Source: Ectothiorhodospira shaposhnikovii
GTDB taxonomy: Bacteria > Pseudomonadota > Gammaproteobacteria > Ectothiorhodospirales > Ectothiorhodospiraceae
Direction of reading: 5' to 3'
Assembly (NCBI RefSeq): GCF_016584105.1
Contig: NZ_NRSM01000007.1
Coordinates: forward strand, 1-64,000
DNA length: 64,000 bases
Part shown: in pieces, positions 16,143 to 22,672 of the stretch
Numbering within the stretch: the first letter of the stretch is position 1
Layout: each line of letters begins with the position of its first letter
Made by a program: the position numbers and the translations under genes
Notes under the pieces: generated by a model
The model's database searches: none
Seen by the model: the letters and a program-made list of their open reading frames with translations, nothing else
Told to the model about the DNA's origin: nothing

Positions 16143-17993
16143 ATGTTCCATGATGCACCCGCCATGACCGACTCCCCCAACTTGCACGACGTGCAGCCAA
16201 CCCAGGGCATTGCAGGCGCGCTGACCACGGCCGACGACTTCGACACCGTGATCCGTTCCACACTTGCCGGAGGCCTGGAGGGCGGTGCCCTGGTCAGTCA
16301 AGGGCCGGCCTTCTGTGCCGCTGCCGGTGGTGGTGTGCTGCAAACCGATGGACTGATCCTGGCCCTGACAGGCCGGGCGCATCATGGCGACGCTACCAGC
16401 GTGGATGCCGTCCTGCAAGCACTGGCCCGGGATTACCGCCGTCAGGGCACGGCGGCACTGACCGCTCTCAAGGGGCCTTTTGCGCTGGCGATCCTGGAAC
16501 CGGAACGCGGGCGCGGCCTGCTGGCGGTGGACAAGATCGGCATCCGGCAACTCTACTACGCCCAGGACGGCACCGGGCTGAGATTCTGCACCGCCCTGAC
16601 CCCACTGGTGGAAGCGGGGCTGGGCGGTGATCTGGATGCCCAGGCGATCCATGACTATGTGTACTGTCATTTCATCCCCAGCCCCCGCAGCATCTACCAG
16701 GGTATCCGCAAGCTGCCCGGCGGACACGTGCTGGAGTGGGAGCGAGGGACGCTCCGGGTACGCCCCTACTGGCTGCCCCGCTTTGAGGAAACTCCCGTGG
16801 ATGTGGCCGGGGCAGGCAAGGAGATGCTGGCGATCATCGAGCAGGCGGTGCGCGATGTTGCCGCATCGCCGGAAGCGCCGCGCACCGCCGCGTTTCTGAG
16901 CGGCGGACTGGACAGCTCCACCGTCACCGGGATGCTGGCCAGGGTGAGCGACGAGGCCCACGCCTACTCCATCGGTTTTGATGTGCCCGGTTACGACGAG
17001 ATGGAATATGCCCGGCTTGCCCGCGGCCATTTCGGGGCCGTCGGCCATGAGTATTACGTCACGCCGGACGACATCACCACCTGGCTGCCGCATGTGGCGG
17101 CTGCTTGCGATGAGCCGTTCGGTAATTCCTCCGTGCTGCCGGCGTTTCTGTGTGCCCGCAAGGCCCGCGAGGAGGGGGTGGAACTGATGCTGGCCGGGGA
17201 TGGCGGGGATGAGCTGTTTGCCGGCAACGAACGCTATGCCAAGCAGGGGGTATTCGAGCATTTCAACCGCCTGCCCGCCTGGGCCAAACAGGGGCTGATC
17301 GCGGGCACGGCCCCGCTGGCGAATCTGCCGCTGCTGCGCAAGGCCCACAGTTATGTCACTCAGGCGCGGATTCCGCTGCCGGACCGGATGGATACCTATG
17401 CCTTCCTGGAGCGCCACGATCCCCGGGAGGTCTTCACGGCGGGGTTCGTCGGCATGGTGGACCTGCACGCCCCCAGGGATCTGAAGCGAGGCCTGTTCGC
17501 GGCACCGGAAGGGGCCTCCCTGCTCAACCGCATGCTGTATCTGGACTGGCATTTCACCCTGCACGACAACGATCTGGTGAAGGTGAACACGGCCTGTCGG
17601 CTGGCCGGGGTGGAAGTAGCCTATCCGATGCTGGCCGAAGACCTGATGATGCTCTCCAACCGGATTCCGTCGGCGCGGAAGCTCAAGGGCAACCAGTTGC
17701 GGTGGTTCTACAAGCAGGCCTGCCGGGATTTTCTGCCGGAGACCATCATCCACAAGAAAAAACATGGTTTCGGCCTGCCCTTCGGCATCTGGCTGCGGGA
17801 CCATCCGCCCCTGCGGGATCTGGCCCTGGATGCACTGACCCGTCTCAAGGGGCGGGACATCATCCGGCCCGAGTTCATCGACAAGCTGATCCGCCTGCAC
17901 CAGGACAAGCACGCCGCCTATTACGGAGAACTGGTGTGGGTGCTGATGGCGCTGGAGCTGTGGCTGGCCGGACGCCGGCATTCGCCTCTTTAA
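16143..17993 (+). CDS. Asparagine-synthetase-like protein without glutaminase Cys2
   Basis: 616 residues. The ATP pyrophosphatase PP-loop FLSGGLDSS is at 251-259, with LAGDGGDELFAGNERY and KKKHGFGLPFG further on, all hallmarks of the asparagine synthase domain. The N-terminal amidotransferase-like domain is recognisable (VDKIGIRQLYYAQD at 129-142) but does not begin Met-Cys and has no candidate nucleophile at its start, so it probably uses free ammonia or another amine. It is transcribed away from the AlgD-like gene, so it may amidate or aminate a uronic acid or peptide in the polymer (inference). Start ATG 16143 or 16164. A strong hairpin follows the stop. Confidence 0.85.
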   Translation: MFHDAPAMTDSPNLHDVQPTQGIAGALTTADDFDTVIRSTLAGGLEGGALVSQGPAFCAAAGGGVLQTDGLILALTGRAHHGDATSVDAVLQALARDYRRQGTAALTALKGPFALAILEPERGRGLLAVDKIGIRQLYYAQDGTGLRFCTALTPLVEAGLGGDLDAQAIHDYVYCHFIPSPRSIYQGIRKLPGGHVLEWERGTLRVRPYWLPRFEETPVDVAGAGKEMLAIIEQAVRDVAASPEAPRTAAFLSGGLDSSTVTGMLARVSDEAHAYSIGFDVPGYDEMEYARLARGHFGAVGHEYYVTPDDITTWLPHVAAACDEPFGNSSVLPAFLCARKAREEGVELMLAGDGGDELFAGNERYAKQGVFEHFNRLPAWAKQGLIAGTAPLANLPLLRKAHSYVTQARIPLPDRMDTYAFLERHDPREVFTAGFVGMVDLHAPRDLKRGLFAAPEGASLLNRMLYLDWHFTLHDNDLVKVNTACRLAGVEVAYPMLAEDLMMLSNRIPSARKLKGNQLRWFYKQACRDFLPETIIHKKKHGFGLPFGIWLRDHPPLRDLALDALTRLKGRDIIRPEFIDKLIRLHQDKHAAYYGELVWVLMALELWLAGRRHSPL

Positions 17994-17994
17994 G

Positions 17995-18025
17995 AACCTG
18001 CCGACGCCCATGCCACCGGCAGGTT
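17995..18025. terminator. Bidirectional terminator-like hairpin
   Basis: AACCTGCCG (17995-18003) pairs perfectly with CGGCAGGTT (18017-18025) around a 13-base loop, just after the stop of the plus-strand asparagine-synthetase-like gene and before the end of the minus-strand PEP-CTERM gene. The following bases are only moderately T-rich. Placement between convergent genes supports a terminator for one or both. Confidence 0.65.
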
Positions 18026-18032
18026 TCATCTT

Positions 18033-18758
18033 TCAACCGCGAAGCACCTTACCCTGCTCCAGGCAGGGCTGGTGACCGATGACATCATGGCCAGCCCTAC
18101 GGGTATTCCGACGCAACCCCGCTACCATCACCAACAACCCCATCAGCAGCAGTCCAATGACTTTCGGTTCCGGCACGGCGGAAGGCTGTTCCTGAAGGGA
18201 AGCCGTCCCCCACACTTCCAGCTGGGCGGAAAAGAGATTGAAGTTCTGCGAACCTATTCCCGTATGAGCAAACCACAGAAAGAGGCTCTGGCTGGCAACG
18301 ATCTCGTCGAAGATGTCCAGCGTGCTGTCAAACACGAAGGTGCTGCTGGCACCCCTGCCACCCACCCGAGTCATGGAATACAGCGAGTCACTGGCCAGAA
18401 CAGGGGATGCGGCCGGGCGTACATTCCAGAACTCCGTCGGCACCAATAAAAAAGAGGCATTGGTATTGCTGTAGCTGATCGTCAGCGCCAGATGGTCGAT
18501 CTCACCAAAGGAGAAATTGGAAAAATCGAAAGCGTCGTAGAAGCGCTGACACTCGGAAGAATTGCGTATGGTGATGGAATTGCCGCCGCGGTCATCGCAG
18601 CTTCCCGCGCCCATGCTGGCAGCAGCCACCTTGCCCGCCCCCATGCCATAATCCTTTTCCAGAGTCCCCAGAAGCACTGGTGCAGCGGAAACAGCCGCCG
18701 AGCACAACATGACTGATACCAGCAGGATTGCCTGAAGAGCGCGTTTTTTGGAGCGCAT
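18033..18758 (-). CDS. PEP-CTERM sorting-domain protein (exosortase substrate)
   Basis: 241 residues. A Sec signal peptide (basic start, ILLVSVMLCSAAVSA) is likely cut near Ala26. The C-terminus has the exosortase recognition tripartite signal: VPEP at 195-198, a hydrophobic helix 199-214, then RR and RR at 216-221. XrtA would cleave at the PEP motif in the inner membrane and the mature protein would go to the cell surface or EPS matrix. Unusually, about 20 further residues follow the basic cluster, where these proteins normally stop. The body is small and Ser/Asn-rich with four Cys. A sigma-54-type promoter lies at 18801-18817 and an AAGGA ribosome site precedes the ATG. It is the only PEP-CTERM protein in the window. 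Confidence 0.9.
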   Translation of the reverse strand: MRSKKRALQAILLVSVMLCSAAVSAAPVLLGTLEKDYGMGAGKVAAASMGAGSCDDRGGNSITIRNSSECQRFYDAFDFSNFSFGEIDHLALTISYSNTNASFLLVPTEFWNVRPAASPVLASDSLYSMTRVGGRGASSTFVFDSTLDIFDEIVASQSLFLWFAHTGIGSQNFNLFSAQLEVWGTASLQEQPSAVPEPKVIGLLLMGLLVMVAGLRRNTRRAGHDVIGHQPCLEQGKVLRG

Positions 18759-19088
18759 GATAATGGTCCTTGGATGGGGATAAATAATTTACAAAATATA
18801 TGCAAAAAATGAGCCAAAATAAAAAATGTGATGCATTTCAAATAAATTAAGGCGCCAATGTGCTAACCGGTTTCAAACTCTGAAACCACCTGTAAAAAAA
18901 ACCTACACCCACCTCAAGCATCTGCCGCCCTCAAAAGCCGATAACCACAGAAATCTTCACCGAGCGGGCAGAGACAGGCCTCGCCAACAGACCGGACCCA
19001 GGCGCTTGATAAGCTGTAAACAGTTCCGACAGGCAATCCGGAAACACCTTAGACCACAGCGCCCCAATGCAAGAAGCCAGGGCCGGGC
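18759..19088. other. 330-base intergenic region upstream of the PEP-CTERM gene
   Basis: Positions 18780-18850 are strongly AT-rich and hold the sigma-54-type promoter. The rest (18850-19088), up to the end of the methyltransferase gene, shows no supported gene. An enhancer-binding site for a sigma-54 activator would be expected here, but I could not identify a clear inverted repeat. Confidence 0.6.
18801..18817 (-). promoter_or_regulatory. Sigma-54 (-24/-12) promoter of the PEP-CTERM gene
   Basis: Read on the minus strand the site is TTGGCTCATTTTTTGCA. It has the invariant GG and GC separated by exactly ten bases, and matches YTGGC and TTGCW at both ends of the consensus YTGGCACG-N4-TTGCW. 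Transcription would start near 18790, about 30 bases before the ATG at 18758. In Zoogloea, PEP-CTERM gene expression is known to depend on RpoN and the PrsK/PrsR two-component pair, which fits this location; no prsK or prsR gene is in the window. Confidence 0.8.
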
Positions 19089-19871
19089 TTACAACCGTGC
19101 CCGAATGAGTACGGCATGGCTCAGCAAAGAACCCAATACGGGCACGCGGGAAAGCAGGGCCCGAAACGACCCGCTTTCCACCCAGGGCTGGAGCCTTTGC
19201 AAACGCGCGGGAAGAATCGGGATCCAGTGAATCTCCACTTCCCTGGCGCCATGGCGCCTCATCCAGGATGACAGTTCGCCTGGGGTGTCATAACGCAAGC
19301 CCAAGGGGCGCCGGCGCAATCGGGCAACGACCCGCTTGATCCGCGTGAACAGGCAGTCACGATTGAGGGCATCGACCCACACCTCGCCACCATCTCTGAC
19401 ACTTCCCACCATCTCTGCTACCGCCTGCTCCGGCCGTGACAGGGCCTGCATCACACCAAAGCACAGGACACCGTCCAGGGAAGCAGGGCGGATTGCCAGC
19501 TGCGTCACATCCCCCACGGCCCAAGTCATCGCCGCCGAACTGCGTTCCCGGGCCTTCTGTACCGAAGGCAGGGAATAGTCCATGCCGATGGGGGTGACGC
19601 CCTGCTCCGCCAGATAACGGGTATAACTGCCGGCCCCGCAACCCACATCCAGCCACAGGGCCCCCGGTACATCCCCCGGCCAGAGGCGCTGAAAGTTTCT
19701 CAGCCGGGCCTCCAGGCCGGACCGCGTCCAGCCGGCAATATCGGCATCATCCTGACAGACCGTGCCACGCTGGATAAAACGCTGACGCCATTGTTCTTCG
19801 AATTTTGGGCGGGGCATGAAGTCTTGGGGAAAATTCTGGGCGGGCTGATAGTTTGAGGCTTGGAACCGCAT
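19089..19871 (-). CDS. Class I SAM-dependent methyltransferase
   Basis: 260 residues. SAM motif I WLDVGCGAGSYTRYL is near residue 93, with the acidic ribose-binding GMDYS about 25 residues later and a later strand LDGVLCFGVMQAL. It would methylate a small molecule or sugar in the cytoplasm; the substrate class (O, N or C) cannot be told. It is divergent from the DAHP synthase gene with 67 bases between. Its position in the EPS region makes a sugar or lipid-linked methylation plausible, but this is inference. No other feature identifies a named family. Confidence 0.82.
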   Translation of the reverse strand: MRFQASNYQPAQNFPQDFMPRPKFEEQWRQRFIQRGTVCQDDADIAGWTRSGLEARLRNFQRLWPGDVPGALWLDVGCGAGSYTRYLAEQGVTPIGMDYSLPSVQKARERSSAAMTWAVGDVTQLAIRPASLDGVLCFGVMQALSRPEQAVAEMVGSVRDGGEVWVDALNRDCLFTRIKRVVARLRRRPLGLRYDTPGELSSWMRRHGAREVEIHWIPILPARLQRLQPWVESGSFRALLSRVPVLGSLLSHAVLIRARL

Positions 19872-19882
19872 TGCACAATGCG
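19867..19882. promoter_or_regulatory. Palindrome in the divergent methyltransferase/DAHP synthase promoter
   Basis: CGCATTG and CAATGCG form a perfect seven-base inverted repeat around CA, covering the methyltransferase start codon (19871-19869) and lying about 60 bases before the DAHP synthase ATG. It could be an operator controlling both genes. The regulator is unknown, and a chance palindrome is possible. Confidence 0.3.
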
Positions 19883-19938
19883 ATGCATTTTCGCGCTAGA
19901 CTGTCAAGATTGTCACCCTTTTACGCCGGATCCCCCGC

Positions 19939-21015
19939 ATGACCACAGCTCAGACCGAAAACCTCAACATCGCCGCCATGGACTACATGCCTTCCCCCCG
20001 GGAGATCAAGGCGCAGTTCCCCCTGTCCGACGCCGCGGCCCGCACCGTCCTCACCGGGCGCAAGGCCCTGTGCGATATCCTGGATCACCGGGATCCGCGC
20101 CTGTTCGTGGTGGTAGGCCCCTGCTCCATCCACGACCCCGAGGCCGGCATGGACTATGCCCGACGCCTGAAGACACTGGCGGACGAAGTAGCGGATGTCA
20201 TGCTGCTGGTGATGCGGGTCTATTTCGAAAAGCCCCGCACCTCGGTGGGCTGGAAGGGATTCATCAACGACCCCCATCTGGACGACACCTTCCGCATCGA
20301 CGAGGGCATGGCCAAGGCTCGGCGCTTCCTGATGGACATCAATGACCTGGGACTGCCGGCGGCCACCGAGGCCCTGGACCCCATCGCGCCCCAGTACTAC
20401 GGCGATCTGATCGCCTGGACCGCCATCGGCGCCCGCACGGCGGAATCCCAGACCCATCGGGAGATGTCCTCGGGCCTGTCCACACCCGTGGGCTTCAAGA
20501 ACGGCACCGACGGCGACCTGAGCGTGGCGATCAACGCCATCCTGTCGGCCGGCAGCCCCCACAGTTTCCTGGGCATCGGCAATGACGGGCAGTCGGTGAT
20601 CCTGCGCACCCGGGGCAACCGTTACGGCCATCTGGTGCTGCGCGGCGGCAACGGGCAGCCCAACTATGACACCGTCTCCGTGGCCTTGGCCGAGCAGGCC
20701 CTGGACAAGGCCGGCATCCCCCGGAACATCGTGGTGGACTGTTCCCACGCCAATTCCTCCAAGAACCCGGAGCTGCAGCCGCTGGTGATGAAGGATGTGA
20801 TGCACCAGATCCGGGAGGGGAACCGTTCCATCGTGGGGCTGATGGTCGAGAGTTTCCTGGAGGCGGGCAATCAGCCGCTGACCGCGGATCGTTCCAAGCT
20901 GCGCTACGGCTGTTCCATCACCGATGCCTGCGTAAACTGGGCGACCACGGAGGAGATGATCCGCAACGGCGCGCAGATGCTGAGAGAGCTGATCGACGAT
21001 CGTATCTCGGCTTAA
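19939..21015 (+). CDS. 3-deoxy-7-phosphoheptulonate (DAHP) synthase, class I
   Basis: 358 residues of the AroF/AroG/AroH family. It condenses phosphoenolpyruvate and erythrose 4-phosphate, the first step of the shikimate pathway, in the cytoplasm. Family blocks are intact: VVVGPCSIHDPEAG, MRVYFEKPRTSVGWKG, INDPHLDDTFRI, IGARTAESQTHRE, GFKNGTDGD, DCSHANSSK and a C-terminal ITDACVNW. The N-terminal extension that carries feedback-inhibitor contacts is present, but which aromatic amino acid inhibits it cannot be read by eye. It has no obvious link to EPS and may mark ancestral chromosome within the locus. A hairpin follows the stop. Confidence 0.95.
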   Translation: MTTAQTENLNIAAMDYMPSPREIKAQFPLSDAAARTVLTGRKALCDILDHRDPRLFVVVGPCSIHDPEAGMDYARRLKTLADEVADVMLLVMRVYFEKPRTSVGWKGFINDPHLDDTFRIDEGMAKARRFLMDINDLGLPAATEALDPIAPQYYGDLIAWTAIGARTAESQTHREMSSGLSTPVGFKNGTDGDLSVAINAILSAGSPHSFLGIGNDGQSVILRTRGNRYGHLVLRGGNGQPNYDTVSVALAEQALDKAGIPRNIVVDCSHANSSKNPELQPLVMKDVMHQIREGNRSIVGLMVESFLEAGNQPLTADRSKLRYGCSITDACVNWATTEEMIRNGAQMLRELIDDRISA

Positions 21016-21023
21016 GACCTGGG

Positions 21024-21041
21024 CTCCCGCTTTCGCGGGAG
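21024..21041. terminator. Hairpin after the DAHP synthase gene
   Basis: CTCCCGC (21024-21030) and GCGGGAG (21035-21041) form a seven-base stem with a TTTC loop, nine bases after the stop codon. There is no T-run, so it may be a repeat-derived or Rho-assisted terminator. Its core word also occurs at 6982-7025. Confidence 0.55.
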
Positions 21042-21053
21042 TGTCGATAATTT

Positions 21054-21169
21054 GCCGCTGGATTGATAACCCGGCAATCAAACCTATCCTCATGGGTAAG
21101 CATAGGCAATTAATTTTAATTAGAATAAACCACTTACAAGCCAACCCATTTGATTGCCTGGTTAATAAC
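21054..21169. repeat. 116-bp hairpin-bearing repeat, copy B
   Basis: Diverged copy of the element at 134-249, in the same orientation. Conserved words in order: ATAACCCGG-AATCAA-CCT (21067-21084), AATTAGAA (21119-21126), AAGCCAA (21138-21144) and TGATTGCCTGG (21151-21161). CCGGCAATCA at 21071-21080 is complementary to TGATTGCCTG at 21151-21160, so the unit can fold on itself. It lies between the DAHP synthase hairpin and the ATP-grasp gene, at the left border of an AT-richer stretch. Confidence 0.5.
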
Positions 21170-21254
21170 AACCAGAAACTCTGCGCAACCACCAAGAATC
21201 AGGCTGAAAAGATTCATCTGCGATAAAATCAATCCGTGCGGGGTAACAAGTACC

Positions 21255-22547
21255 ATGGCTCAAGATGGCAACGAAGCTGGAGACCTCGCCTCCATCGAAT
21301 GGCAACGGGAAAAACCGGGATTAGTGTGGTCATACTGGCTGTCCAGGGCAAAATCCGATGGTCCAGGCCTTAGGCGATGGCAAACCTGGATTTGGTGGAA
21401 AGGACTTCATGATCCACGGAAAAAGATCAGCGCCTTCATTCTATCGATACGAGGATTTATCGAAGCGCCATATGAAACTTGGGCGGGCCTTCGCCGATTC
21501 GGCCACAAGACAAGACGCATACATCACATCCCTCTTTTTACTCAATACCATCACGCCCTAATACTACGTTGGCGATACGGCATACGACCGGAGCACTATT
21601 ATAGACTCCAACTATTCAAACCGGAGCGCGCGGCGTTCGCACAGCACTTCATCATTAGCATCGGACCTATACTACAGGTCATCCATCGTCACAGCCCTAA
21701 AAAACACGATGGAGTGATTTTCTTAAATAAAAAACAGTTCAAGGATTGGTGCGCGCATAACGATATACCAACCGTCGAAAATCTCCTGGAGATTGACCGA
21801 GGAAAAATCGTATCCCGCACATCCGATCATTTGCCGGCTTCAGACCTTTTCATCAAACCTACAAACTGGAGGCAAGGTCGAGGAGCCTCTCGCTGGTGGT
21901 GCAAGAATCAATCGACCGGCCACTACTACACCGACCATTCCGGGGCAGTGCTGACACCAGTTGAACTTGAAGAGCTTGTTTGCCGAACGTCACTGGACCA
22001 GGACCGCCCTTACATTGTTCAAGAAGCCCTCGTGAACCACCGCAGATTACGCAACTTGACCAATGGCGCCCTGGCTACCGTGCGCTTGATGACGATTCGC
22101 GATTTGAAACAGCAGGCACACCCCCTGATAGCGGCCCTGCGAATGCCAACAGGTGACGCCGTGGTAGACAACTTCGACTCCGGCAGCATCGCTAGTCCGA
22201 TCAACCTGGAAACAGGGCTTTGCGGACCGGGCCTTCAGAAGAAGGGATCGCTTCCTCCTGACGCCATACAGGTGCACCCCGACACAGGATCCGCCATCTC
22301 GGGGTTCACACTTCCATATTGGTCCGAATGCCTTGCGCTGACCTGCCGGGCGCATAATCTGCTAGAAGCCCAAATCCCCGTCATCGGATGGGATGTCGCC
22401 ATACTGGATAATGGCCCTATTTTATTGGAAGCAAATCACTTACCAGGCGACGACATTGCCCAGATGCCCGGCGGCTTTCCCTTGGGCATAAGCCCACTGG
22501 CCGAAATTCTACTTAAACGTCTAAGAAATTCTTTCATTACTGAATAG
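21255..22547 (+). CDS. Sugar-transfer-associated ATP-grasp protein
   Basis: 430 residues from the ATG at 21255, which has GGGG about seven bases upstream; 35 further codons are open before it. The C-terminal two thirds have an ATP-grasp layout: DLFIKPTNWRQGRGASRWW (a K-P lid strand with Gly-rich loop), PYIVQEALVNHRRL, and the metal-binding end GWDVAILDNGPILLEANHLPG with the D and E-x-N expected of the fold. This matches the ATP-grasp group named for its association with glycosyltransferases. Such enzymes join an acyl phosphate to an amine, so amino-acid or peptide attachment to a sugar is plausible. It converges on the Mur-ligase/Pth fusion gene. Base composition is more AT-rich than flanking genes. 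Confidence 0.78.
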   Translation: MAQDGNEAGDLASIEWQREKPGLVWSYWLSRAKSDGPGLRRWQTWIWWKGLHDPRKKISAFILSIRGFIEAPYETWAGLRRFGHKTRRIHHIPLFTQYHHALILRWRYGIRPEHYYRLQLFKPERAAFAQHFIISIGPILQVIHRHSPKKHDGVIFLNKKQFKDWCAHNDIPTVENLLEIDRGKIVSRTSDHLPASDLFIKPTNWRQGRGASRWWCKNQSTGHYYTDHSGAVLTPVELEELVCRTSLDQDRPYIVQEALVNHRRLRNLTNGALATVRLMTIRDLKQQAHPLIAALRMPTGDAVVDNFDSGSIASPINLETGLCGPGLQKKGSLPPDAIQVHPDTGSAISGFTLPYWSECLALTCRAHNLLEAQIPVIGWDVAILDNGPILLEANHLPGDDIAQMPGGFPLGISPLAEILLKRLRNSFITE

Positions 22548-22672
22548 CGAGCATCCCACAAGTTTTAGGGGGCTTCGAAAAACACAGTCATTCCAATCAT
22601 AATATGTAGATCGCCCTCATCTCGCAACCCACTTGGCAGAGTCTACTCAAGCCACCTCAAAAACATCATTCA

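Noticed and set aside
16137-18029. 630-codon minus-strand open frame opposite the asparagine-synthetase-like gene
   Set aside because: It is the antisense of a clear PP-loop protein, His/Gln-rich and without any family pattern; high G+C leaves long antisense frames open.
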